Positions 20,716 through 30,686 of a stretch of DNA of 64,000 bases are shown here, in pieces. Below the pieces are notes generated by a model. It was not told the DNA's origin, did no database searches, and saw only the letters and a list, made by a program, of their open reading frames with translations. The stretch comes from Cladochytrium replicatum (taxonomy: Eukaryota; Chytridiomycota; Chytridiomycetes; Cladochytriales; Cladochytriaceae). The translations under genes and the position numbers were made by a program. The first letter of the stretch is position 1. Each line of letters starts with the position of its first letter. The DNA lies in contig JAHLKD010000103.1 in the NCBI GenBank assembly GCA_025526935.1, positions 62,001 through 126,000 on the forward strand, read 5' to 3'.

Positions 20716-22185
20716 TCACAGAGACTCGCTGTTGGTGGGAGACGCTTCAGCTGCCTTGGTGCGTCGTCCAGCCTTTCTCGTTCTGCGTGTCTGTGTCTTC
20801 TTGCTCTTGGTTGGTAGCTTGGCTCCAGCTGACGATTTCCTCGGGGCAAGGTTCCCCTTGGCGAGACTCTTCACATCCTGGCAAAACTTTGTGCTGTCGT
20901 TGTCCTCGGATTTCAGCCATGTCGCCAGCGACTTTTCTATCTTGGCCGTGTCCTTCTTCTTAGCGCGCTTTTCCAAGTTCCTCTTCCCCGACTCGGAATC
21001 TTTTGCGACGGGAACAAATCGGTCCTTCACAAACATCGAGCTCAGACAACATTCTTCGTCAACGGTATTGTTCGCATACCTCTATCGATGTGTCGCATGT
21101 CACGTTGAGCAACTTGTAATCAAAGTCAAGTGCATCCACTGCGTCGGTGAAAGTGTCCTGTCCAGTGCAAAACAAGAAAAAGTAGGAGTACAGCCTGCCC
21201 ACCGCCGCAGTCCATTCGTCCTTGGTTGCGCTATCCGTGGGGTTGGTGAAAACTCGAAAACGCTGACGGAACATCGATTTCAGGAATTCTATCTCATCCC
21301 TTCCCTTAGAAGGTATTCCATCCAGGCTCTTAAACAAAAATGTTCAACATATGACCTTAACTGATACTTATTTTAACCACTTACGGTCGCTTTCTCGACC
21401 GCCTTGGCTGCCCGCTTAATGATCGCTTCCATCGAGTCAGGGTCATCCCCGCTGCCCTCTTCATTGCAGAGTCGATCAGTTCTCACTTTAATTTTCACAT
21501 CCATGGCAACTCACGCATTATCCATCCGTCGTACAGAAATCCGCGCGTGATTGTGAGATTCAAGCCCAGCTTGTCCGCCATCGCCTGCGACGGAGTCCAT
21601 GCGTTTGCATCCAATGCCTGCAGAATCACGTTTCTCAATATATCATTTCCAATCCCTGATGAATCATCTTACCTCCATCTGTGCTTGTCTGAAAACGGGG
21701 TTGTTGCTCGCAGTCTCCCAGGCACGACAGTACCCCGAAAGACCCGCCACGTCCGAATTGAGACCCTCCTTCTCCCTTGATATCTCCTTGAGACGATCGA
21801 GCATCCCATCAAACTCGGTTGGTTCGCCGTCCATCTTCTCCACGTATGCTTTTATGACCTCTAACGCATCATGTGTTCCACTTCCGAGATCCAGATCAGA
21901 ACGGGTTACAAGAAGCAAGTTCGTGTGCGACTCACGTGGTGAAGCCAGCGACCCCGGCGGTAAAGCCGCGGCCATCCCCCAAGTTTTCGCAATAATCGAA
22001 CGAGAACTACGTATATGGATTAGAAAGAGGCATTTTAGCCACAAACGTGTTTGTGTTACCTGGAACCGGCTGTTCTCGTAATAGTTTGTGAGCTGTTGGA
22101 TGATGGACTTTTCACACGGTGCAACGTCTGTCGCTCCAACGAGAGCGGTAGTAGTAGCAGCCGCAAGAATAGTGAACCAGAACAT
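20716..22185 (-). CDS. GH46 chitosanase, secreted, with basic tail
   Basis: Seven exons (22185-22060, 22006-21936, 21880-21673, 21617-21515, 21458-21385, 21328-21080, 21024-20716) give 379 aa. Family GH46 endo-hydrolases cut chitosan. Seen after splicing: a signal peptide (MFWFTILAAATTTALVGA), NYYENSR with E37 at the catalytic acid position, and YCENLGDGRGFTAGVAGFTT with D53 at the second catalytic position; then GTHDALEVIKAYV, NPVFRQAQME, FLYDGWIMQGSGDDPDS and a C-terminal helical part. The last 103 residues are Lys/Arg/Ser-rich and have no GH46 counterpart; they may bind polyanions or the wall. The enzyme probably acts outside the cell on fungal-type walls, either its own during growth or a host's. 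GH46 is mainly bacterial and algal-viral, with some early-diverging fungi; most fungal chitosanases are GH75. Confidence 0.9.
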
Positions 22186-22519
22186 GCTCTACTTTGTGGT
22201 GATTCAGACACAAATTCCCGCTATTTTATCCCTGGCGAGGGCAGTGCGTTGTTTTTGTAGAACAATGAAAATTTGGTTGTTCGAGGGGTGGCACCTCAAG
22301 TGACAACGACTTTTTGATTCCCAAGTCATTTCGTGCCGTTGTTTCCAGAACAGCGGAGCGAATAGCTCCAATTTTAGTCTATGTATAATCATTCTGTAAA
22401 CGTTCATTAGAGATCAATCCACGTTATTTCATAGAACTCCCAACAGTAGGTGTATCAAGCTCGACATGGCCTCTATAACGAGACATCCACAGTTATCAAA
22501 CAAGATAAAACTTGTGGAG

Positions 22520-23010
22520 CAACATGATTTTCAAGATTTTCCAGTTACCTACCTCAATCGCTTTCTGCGAACCCGCCTCAATGCCACAACATACTCTGAC
22601 CGTTTCACGATCATCGCCTTGACAACTTCCACATCTCCGCGCTCGGCTGCTATGAAAATTGCAAGGCGATATTGCAAGTGCAGCTGCCACTCAAGCATCC
22701 TCACATAGTCTGCGTTGCCAACTCACGGCGCGGCCATCAAAAAATTCTTCAAAGGGGACCATGGGTAGCAGAAACTTTAACGCTTCAAAAGGCGATTGAT
22801 TGTATGCGCTACTAAAGTATGCATCTAGACAACCGTTTTGGTGCAGACGAACTGAAAGGGTTTCAGCAGTTCTTTTGCCTTTTCATCTGTAAACAAACCA
22901 GCCCTCGGAATCAGCACGAGTAACCCAATGTCCAAGCAAGTGTTGCGCTGGATACTTCTGCGGAAGATCTCGAGAAGCTCAGCGTCTTTTCAAATGTAAA
23001 TAGGTTTTGA
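22520..23010 (-). pseudogene. Decayed partial copy of the ankyrin-like neighbour
   Basis: The sequence is clearly similar to the 3' part of the gene at 23297-25543: compare the stretch encoding fragments equivalent to LKFLYPYVSF, YFNAYSQ, LVLIPMG and ELLELILR. It carries indels and stops in all frames, has no start and ends abruptly. It lies in the same orientation just downstream of the intact gene, consistent with a tandem duplicate that decayed. Confidence 0.75.
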
Positions 23011-23254
23011 TACAACTTCTGTCAACGCCGCATCATGCTTTAGTTTTAGCGTTGACATCGAAATTAACCTTTAAGGACTGGGTTCACCAAGGCTTACTTG
23101 AGCTATGCAATGACAGCGCAGTGCTTTGTGTGCACTGTGAATCGACTTCTACGGTTGGAGACTATTTTAGTGACCGAGGTCATGTTCTTGTTACTTTTCT
23201 CCAATTTGATGCAAAAAAACATAATAACATAATATTATTGATGACTGAAAAAAG

Positions 23255-23320
23255 ATTACTTCTACCAAAACATGCCGAACCCATTCCGCATTACTTCTAC
23301 CAACACATGCCGAACCCATT
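23255..23320. repeat. 31-bp direct repeat over a stop codon
   Basis: Positions 23255-23285 and 23290-23320 are near-identical 31-mers separated by 4 bp. The second copy contains the last codons and stop codon of the ankyrin-like gene; the first repeats them downstream. It looks like a small local duplication. Confidence 0.85.
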
Positions 23321-25543
23321 ACGCAAGAGTAGCTTTACGATCTCCCAGTGCCCTGCATCAACCACTCTCGTATCAACCACTCTCGCATCAACCACTCTGC
23401 TCATAACACCCCTCTCCACTTCAAACACTCTCCCATCGCGGCCCTCATGACCATTCCTCTCTTTCTCAACCAATGCCTTGACCGTCTCCAAATCTCCACG
23501 TTCCGCCGCGATGGATAAAGCATTCCTGAATCCCGAGTGCGGCTTACTCTCAAGCGCTTTCAAATACTCCACATTACCAACGTACGCCGCAGCGATCGCA
23601 TACTCTTCAAACGAAACATATGGGTACAGAAACTTTAGCGCCTCGAGAGCAGATTGGCTGTACGCGTTGAAGTATGCATCCAGATCGATGGCATTACACC
23701 CGAAAGGGAAGCGAAAGGGGCTCAGAAGCACACGTGCCTTCTCGACGGAAAGCAGACCCCCCATGGGAATCAGCACGAGCAAGCGTATTTCGAGGGGATC
23801 GGAGCGGCGGAGGTTTCTGAGAATGAGTTCGAGCAGCTCAGAATCTTTCCAGTACGCCGCTATGATGTAGAGTGGTTTAGGGATCCACTGCGAATGACGC
23901 AGCGCCAGCTGGATGTCATCGAATAATTGGATCTCTCCTGTTCTGTGCTTGGATCGAACGATCGCCCCGTAATCCATTGGAAGTGTATCCAGCCGGACGA
24001 GATCCCACAATCTCTCTAAGCTCAATCTCTGCCCGTAAGGTATGATATGCCGCAATAACCGATTTGCACTTCGGAAGCGATAGAACGAAAGAGTGTCCAG
24101 CTTGGATAAAACCAGACTGAGCGCGGGTGAATTGATAAAGGTCACGAGGCTGTCCGTGGAAACATCCGTGGCATGCTGAAACGCCGCTGTTCGCTGAACC
24201 GCAGGGTGGTGCGCAGGAATAGTGCTATCGACAACATCCACGATTTTTGTCGCCAGTGCATCCCGAACCTTCATAAGCGCGTTCTTGATGCTTTTTGCTT
24301 TTGCGAAATCCGCTGCTGCCTCCACAGGAACATAGTTCCACTTGACAAAGTTCTTGATCAGATCGGATTCTTCCATATACGCGGCGTAACATCCCAAAAA
24401 ACCCTTGTCGCGGTTCAAATCTACCCCCTGTTCATTGAACAGTCTGATCCTCCTGATATCTTTGGATCGCACCACATTCCTCCATGAATCCAACCCATAA
24501 GCAAACGGATCACCACCATTGTCCAATGCCCAGCGAATCGTGTCCTCGTCCTTCTCACGGTACAGCATCTGTATAAACGCCATTCTAGAAGGGGTGAAGC
24601 CCCGCGACAAGAGCCAGTTCACGGTGTTCCACTTTTCCTTCGAGACAAGATTCCCAAATTCGGCTCTCAATGTACGGAAATCAACTCCAAAGCCTTCCAG
24701 CGTCTCAAGTGCACTGACATTGTCACCATCAATGGCTGCCGCGAAGATGGCTTTCAATGCGCCGAAATCAACTCCAAAGCCCTCCTCCATCGCTAATAAA
24801 TTGATAGTTTGACCATCAGTGGCTGCCGAGAAGACGCGGTCCTCTTCGAAACTGAAGCCCATCTCGTGAAGCCTGGACAGAAACTCCAGTCGATCCGCCT
24901 TGATCGCGTACACCGCCCAATACGTGTGGTTGAGTTTCCCGAAACGCTTCTGACATGCTCCGAAATAGTCCGTGGCGATTCCTTGATCAATGGCCTTTGG
25001 AAACCAATCCACCGCTTCAAGCTCTTCAATCTCGATCCCGGCCTCGATCAACTGAATCAAATTCTTTGCATTCAACCGCATTTCGTTCAGGTCGTGGATG
25101 GAAATGTCGACCTTGTGATTCAACAGCACAACCATCATATTTACACGATGCCATTTGACAACCGCTCTCTGCCACTCCTTGTTGTACCCCAACCCAACTG
25201 CATCCAACATGACACGAAGAGTGTGGTCGTCGTCGTTATCGAGGGCCGTCTTGAAGCGATTGTTCAGGAGCCTCTTGCTTGATGCGTTGCCAAACAGTTC
25301 CACAATGAATTTCAGTTTCTCGGGCTGATCCGAGTCAAGATAGAAGTCGATAGCCAGCTTCTTTGACTCGGAAGAAACTTTGCCTGCGACAAACAGGGAG
25401 GCTGCTTGCTTTAGGTCGAGGGAATGGATTGCTGCAATGAACCTTGAGTTGAGAGTTGTAATGGACCGACTTTTCTTGGTCGGAGCGACGGATGCGTCAG
25501 AATCATCCGCGTTGTGCTTTCGCTTCAGGGATGAGGTTGACAT
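23297..25543 (-). CDS. Ankyrin-like repeat protein
   Basis: An uninterrupted frame of 748 aa from the methionine of MSTSSLKRKHN (25543); a further in-frame methionine lies upstream at 25600. The first 40 residues have a basic, nuclear-localisation-like run (LKRKHN, TKKSRS). The rest is helical solenoid: degenerate ankyrin units with a recurring pattern such as EGFGVDFGALKAIFAAAIDG followed by a variant EGFGVDFRTLRAEF, and a clear unit near the end (ALSIAAERGDLETVKALVEK, WEIVKLLLRNGFG). A central segment (about 470-500: LVLSKLDTLSFYRFRSANRL) resembles an F-box-like helix pair. Large families of such proteins are common in chytrid genomes; function is unknown. The C-terminus has a tandem RVVDARVVDTRVVDA coded by a 15-bp repeat. 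Confidence 0.75.
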   Translation of the reverse strand: MSTSSLKRKHNADDSDASVAPTKKSRSITTLNSRFIAAIHSLDLKQAASLFVAGKVSSESKKLAIDFYLDSDQPEKLKFIVELFGNASSKRLLNNRFKTALDNDDDHTLRVMLDAVGLGYNKEWQRAVVKWHRVNMMVVLLNHKVDISIHDLNEMRLNAKNLIQLIEAGIEIEELEAVDWFPKAIDQGIATDYFGACQKRFGKLNHTYWAVYAIKADRLEFLSRLHEMGFSFEEDRVFSAATDGQTINLLAMEEGFGVDFGALKAIFAAAIDGDNVSALETLEGFGVDFRTLRAEFGNLVSKEKWNTVNWLLSRGFTPSRMAFIQMLYREKDEDTIRWALDNGGDPFAYGLDSWRNVVRSKDIRRIRLFNEQGVDLNRDKGFLGCYAAYMEESDLIKNFVKWNYVPVEAAADFAKAKSIKNALMKVRDALATKIVDVVDSTIPAHHPAVQRTAAFQHATDVSTDSLVTFINSPALSLVLSKLDTLSFYRFRSANRLLRHIIPYGQRLSLERLWDLVRLDTLPMDYGAIVRSKHRTGEIQLFDDIQLALRHSQWIPKPLYIIAAYWKDSELLELILRNLRRSDPLEIRLLVLIPMGGLLSVEKARVLLSPFRFPFGCNAIDLDAYFNAYSQSALEALKFLYPYVSFEEYAIAAAYVGNVEYLKALESKPHSGFRNALSIAAERGDLETVKALVEKERNGHEGRDGRVFEVERGVMSRVVDARVVDTRVVDAGHWEIVKLLLRNGFGMCW

Positions 25544-25887
25544 GGTGTATTTGGAAATGTGGGGAGAAGTGTGCAACACATTTGTGTGAAGCACCAACAA
25601 CAGCGCAGTGGCTTGTGGTCAACGCAGTGGCTTAATGATCCAGCGCTGTGGCTTACTGTTTTGGCGTACTGTTTCCAAGTCCAACAGGTCAGAACTTAAA
25701 TATCAATCCAAAATGACTACCATGAATTGCTACTTTATCAGTTCAAGCGACATCTACATTCCACATTCCAGGGGAAGAGGCGAAGATACTCAAGTTTTGG
25801 AAGGATATCGACAACCTCAGAGTGATTGTGAAACAAGCTTTATTGAACATGTAACATAATAATTGACCAGCACAACAGTACAACCCA

Positions 25888-26649
25888 CTACTTGAGAGGA
25901 ATGAACCTGGAGCTGTGGGTGGCACCGATACCGGGCCGACCGTGCTTGACAGGCTTGTATGAAATAGAAAACTCTCCCAGGTAGTGACCGACCATCTCAG
26001 CCTTAATCTCGACCTGGTTGAAAGTCTTTCCCTGGTGGATACCGACGACCGAGCCGATCATTTCTGGGACAATAATCATGTTGCGGAGGTGGGTTTTGAC
26101 CGTGTCGGGCTTCTCGTTCGGTTGGGCGTTCTTCTTTGCATTGCGGAGCTTCTTGATCAAGCTTTAAGAAGGAAGCAATCCAATTGAATTACATATACTC
26201 GATTGCAGAGCATTACACACCTCATGGCCTTGCGCTTAAGACCGCGCTGGAAACGCCTGCGTGCACGAGCGTGGACGAGCTCCGTGAGCTAGAATATTTT
26301 GACACGATGAGTATTTTCGATGGATTACTGGTCGAAAAGGAATAACGTACCTGTTGAGAGTTCATGTCGAGGAGCTGGTCGAGGTCGACGCCGCGGTATG
26401 TGAATTTACGGAACTGCCTTTTCTTCTTGAGCTCGGCCTGAGTCTCCGCGTCCACGTCATCATAGTTCTCGTCAGCCTGGCAATAACATTGCAAAGTCAG
26501 CGGGACTGCAGTGCAACATCCATCCATCCATCCATTCATCGATCCATCTCCTCCTTGTCATCTCTCATCATTCCTCCATCCTCGCTCCTCCCCCCATTCC
26601 GTTCCACACCATCCATGCCATCCACCATTTCCATCTCCAGTCGTACCAT
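25888..26649 (-). CDS. RPS15: 40S ribosomal protein S15 (uS19)
   Basis: Four exons (26649-26647, 26476-26351, 26288-26221, 26161-25888) give 156 aa. The protein is unmistakable: [57 protein letters not shown], and the C-terminal [19 protein letters not shown]. uS19 sits in the small-subunit head near the decoding site. Exon 1 is only the ATG, followed by a 170-nt intron containing CATC repeats; ATG-only first exons are frequent in fungal ribosomal protein genes. The start is therefore inferred from ATG|GTACGA and the acceptor before GCTGACGAG, giving MADENYDD. Confidence 0.96.
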
Positions 26650-26860
26650 GATGTATGTCCAGATGTGTGGCTGTGTCCACTCGGTTGATATTCCATCAAT
26701 TAATTCAATTAATTCAACAATACGGTGTGAGTCCCATCCTTCCACACGTCTCGGCCAAATGCGGGACTGCCGGATCTCTCTCCGCCGCTGTGCTGATTCA
26801 CCGCTTTCTTTCGCTTAAATAACACCCGCTGCTCTATCCCAGCTCTCTCACTCCCTCGCT

Positions 26861-27942
26861 ATGGATCACTGGAACCCGGGCGTTTACAAGGTATGCCCAT
26901 GTCAGTCATCCACGCAATGTTGACACCATTGCCAATTCCCAGCAAAATGCCTCGTTCGTGCCGTCTATGGCTACTGACCTCATCAGCATCGTCCCGAAAG
27001 ATGCTGCATCCATCCTCGGTAAGCCAATAGCCTTTACCACCCTTCTCATATCTCAATCATAGTTCTGCCTACTCAGACATTGGATGCGGCGATGGAGTGT
27101 TTACAAAGCGTAAGCATCCAAAATGTCTCTGATCCTCTATGTTACTCTTAGCCTAATTCATCTTTCCTTTCTTTAATAGTGCTGATTTCCAACAACCGCT
27201 TTCCAAACCTCAAGCGCCTCGTCGCGACAGACTCTTCCCCCTCAATGGTGGACTCTGCCCGCCTTCTTCTCTCTGAATTCTCTCAAATCGACATCTCCAC
27301 CCACGTTCTCGATGGACAGAACCTTGCCTCCGCGTCGCACATCCTCATAGACAAATTCGATGTCGTCGTCTCCAACGCAGCCCTGCACTGGATGTCCAAC
27401 GACCCCCGCGCTGTCGTCTCCGGTGTCCGCGCTGCGCTCCGTCCCGGCGGCGTATTTGTGGCCGAGGCAGGCGGATTCGGAAACATTGCCACGATTCACG
27501 GCGCTTTGCTCGCCGCTCTGGAACGACGCGGGTTCAATGGAACCCGAAGAGCGGGCGACGGCACGCCTGGATTGAAACGACACTCACTGTCGCCGTGGTT
27601 CTTCCCGACACCCGAAGAGTACACTGAGATCCTTGAAGCTGAGAACTTTAAGGTTCTCCAGATTCAGCTCATCCCTCGTCCCACCCCTCTTCCTACTGTA
27701 AGCAAAATTACAAATCAAAAACGGTCGGCCAACAACTTACCAACTTTGTATCATCACAGGGACTGCGAGGTTGGTTGGTGACTTTTGGGGGGCCGTTCAA
27801 GGAAATCGTGTCAAATGATGCTGTTTGGGACCAAATTGTCGATGAGGTCGTGGAGGAGACCGAGCCAGCCTTGTGCGACTACAAAGGGAACTGGATCGCG
27901 GACTATGTCCGTCTCAGATTTGTGGCCGTTCTACAGCACTAA
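26861..27942 (+). CDS. Class I SAM-dependent methyltransferase
   Basis: Five exons (26861-26890, 26943-27018, 27077-27109, 27180-27697, 27760-27942) give 279 aa. The start MDHWNPGVYKQNASFVPS and the joined motif ILDIGCGDGVFTK (motif I, SAM glycine loop) are typical of the small trans-aconitate/COQ5-like methyltransferase fold. Further motifs are LVATDSSPSMVDSA (motif II), KFDVVVSNAALHWM (motif IV) and LRPGGVFVAEAGG (post-IV). The closest pattern I know is the family of fungal proteins annotated as S-adenosyl-methyltransferase or Tam-like enzymes, whose substrates are mostly unknown. It shares a 211-bp divergent upstream region with RPS15. Confidence 0.88.
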
Positions 27943-28139
27943 GAGTTCCGAGTACTTTTTCGTGATCCAAGTGGAGAATCATCATAGTGGTATCGAGGAA
28001 TTTGCCGATCCGGAGGGAAACATGCTGAACACGATGATCTTGTTATCTTGAAATACTTGTTCTGTCCTAAGAGAAAACAACTGTGAACAAGGAAGTCTAT
28101 TTCGCCCGTGACTATATTGACATTTTCAACTCGAGGTTT

Positions 28140-30532
28140 TTATTTGTTTCTGAAGCACTCATCCGCAACCAGAACCACATCCCTCATTTCTTTCACATCA
28201 TGCACTCTCAAAATATCCGCCCCGCCCGCAATCGCAGCCGTGCACGCCGCAGCCGTTCCAAACACCCGCTCCTCAGGATCCTGCTTCTTGGTCAGCTTCC
28301 CCACAAACCCTTTCCTCGACGGCCCCACAAGCAACGGGAACCCCCTCAACGGCCCGTCCTCCTTGACAAGGCTCCTCAACCCCTTCAAGATCGTCACGCT
28401 CTGCTCTGAATCCTTTGCAAACCCGACACCCGGGTCAATCGTAATATTCCACCGCCTCACACCTGCCCCCATCGCTTCCGCAACCCGCTCCTCAAGCGCT
28501 TTCCCGACAACGCCCACGACATCGTTGTTCTCATACTGGTTCAGCTGCATCATCGTCTTGGGCGTCCCGCGCATGTGCATCAGACACACGGGCTTCGACG
28601 CCCCCGCGACCCACCCGAGCATCCGCGAGTCGTAAAGTCCGCCCGTGACGTCGTTGACGTAGTCCGCGCCGGCTTCGATCGCGGCCTTGGCGACGCCGCT
28701 TCGGTACGTGTCGACTGATATCGGGCAGTCGATCCCGGCACTGCGCAAGGCTCTGATCACGGGCACAACCCTCGAAAGCTCTTCGTCCTCCGGAACCTCG
28801 TCGGCGTTCGGCCGGGTGGACTGCCCACCAACATCGATCACGTCGACACCGTACTCGATCATGCGCTGCGCTTGCTCCACGGCTCGCTCGACGGTGTTGA
28901 ACTTGCCACCGTCGCTGAAACTGTCCGGAGTGACGTTCAGGATTCCCATAAGATACGTCCGCTGCCCGACGGGCCAGAACTTCTTGCCAACGGGTGTCAC
29001 TCGCGTCACTGTCGAGGCTACGGGTGCGCCTTCTGGACCGTGCTGCAACAACGCCAGCATCTTTGAGCATGTCCTGGAAAGCTTTGGGTGACGCAGCTGT
29101 GGTGCGATGCTGTTCAGAGGGATGGCGTCAGCTGAGATATAGAACTCTACCACAAAAACCACTCACTCGCAAAGTGGTCGGAGTACAAACTCGCGCTCGG
29201 ATATCAAGGGGTGGGGAATGGTCAAGTTCTCCTTCTCCACTTCCAAACTGTCAAAGAAGAGGATGTCGAGATCGATCTCGCGTGGCCCGTTCCTGGTTGT
29301 TGGTGTGCGACCGAGGTCTTTCTCTATTTTCTTTACAACATCGAGCAATTGATCCGGATTAAGAGTTGTTGAAACCTGTTTAATGATTGTAAACTTATTA
29401 AAGAACGGTGAAACGATATCATACGCACCTTGCAGGCTGCGTTTAGGAATAGCGGTTGCTCTGCAAGGTACATCGGAGCACTTTCGTAAAGGAACGAGGT
29501 GTCGAGCACCTTGATCTGACCTCCACTTTCAAGCTTTTTCAAAGCCGACTCTATGTTTGCCAATCTGTCCCCGAGATTCGAACCGAGTGCAATGTATGCA
29601 ATGTGCTCTTCATTGCTCGCGGTTCCCTTTGAAGAAGCTGCGTCCCCTACGATCCGTCCTGGCTCGCTACGACGCCGCAACGCCAACGGGAAGAATATAT
29701 CTTGAACCCCCTCGCTCGGACCGCGGCTCACTTCCACCCCAGCAGATTTAGCGTACATGATTGCGCTTGGTTTCTCAGTTTTGGCCGTGACAGGACACTT
29801 TGTGATGTTCGCACAGATTTTGGCCAGGGCCGTCGACATCGCTTCCACAGTCAAGTACTTTGACTCCTCCACATGGGCTGTGACGGCGCGAACCAGAGTG
29901 TGGTAGTTGTAATGGGTCGGAACCCTGTCGACAAGGAACTCCATCGGATGCGGCGTGTGGACCGTCACATTGACAATGACCCGCTGCTTCTCCTCGCGCT
30001 CCCATGCATGCACGCCGATGATCGTGCTCAGCTCAAGGTCCCTGATGAATATCGTGTCGTTCCACCTTGCGAGCTCGCCGGCGTGTTTGGACGCGACGCC
30101 GTGCAAAGCGGCGGCGATGGTCGCGGTGCGCGGAAGGTCCGCGAGCACCCTGGGGGCGACCCTCTGCAACGCATCGATCTGAGAGCGATCACGGGTCACC
30201 TCCACACCCGCGCACGCGGCATGCAGCAGCGCTCGCGGCTTCTCGATGCGCACGCAGACTTTTGCAGCGGTCGGGAACTTGTTCAGGCAGAATCGAGCGA
30301 TCCCGCACGCCATGGCTTCGATGGAGCGGCACTTTGTGGTCTCGGAGAAGCGCTCGACTTCTTTTGTCGCGGTACTGTAGTTAATCGAGTCTGAAAGGAG
30401 GTCGTGATCGCCGGCCACGCCTACATCCGTCCAGAGAGTGAGAGTGATTGAGAGCGGCTGCTTCTTGTCTCGCTCCCACGAGTCGACGCCGAGGTGCTGC
30501 ACGACCAGAGACTGTACGATGATCTTGTCCAT
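28140..30532 (-). CDS. FOL1: Trifunctional folate synthesis protein (DHNA-HPPK-DHPS)
   Basis: Three exons (30532-29429, 29375-29167, 29109-28140) give 760 aa. Two dihydroneopterin aldolase-type domains come first (about 1-118 with HLGVDSWERDKKQ; about 145-275 with IIGVHAWEREEKQ). HPPK follows (about 315-460): YIALGSNLGDRLANIE, FLYESAPMY, then RNGPREIDLDILFFD. DHPS ends the protein: GILNVTPDSFSDGGKF, IDVGGQSTRPNADEV, SVDTYRSGVAKAA, DPGVGFAKDSE and VGPSRKGFVGKL. The enzyme makes 7,8-dihydropteroate from dihydroneopterin and p-aminobenzoate; the fusion is standard in fungi and its DHPS part is the sulfonamide target. I start at MDKIIVQSL rather than nine codons upstream because it fits fungal homologues. 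Confidence 0.96.
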
Positions 30533-30686
30533 GTAAAACGTAGCCAGAAAATAGCCCACAGCTCACACTCTTAGGGAGTTTGCAGCTGCGCAAGCGAAGA
30601 GCAATTTCACGTTCTGGTTTGGGGCGTGGCTGGACAAAGCGTGCAGCACAAGCGAAGTCGCTATAAAATATGTATCTTTGTTGACT

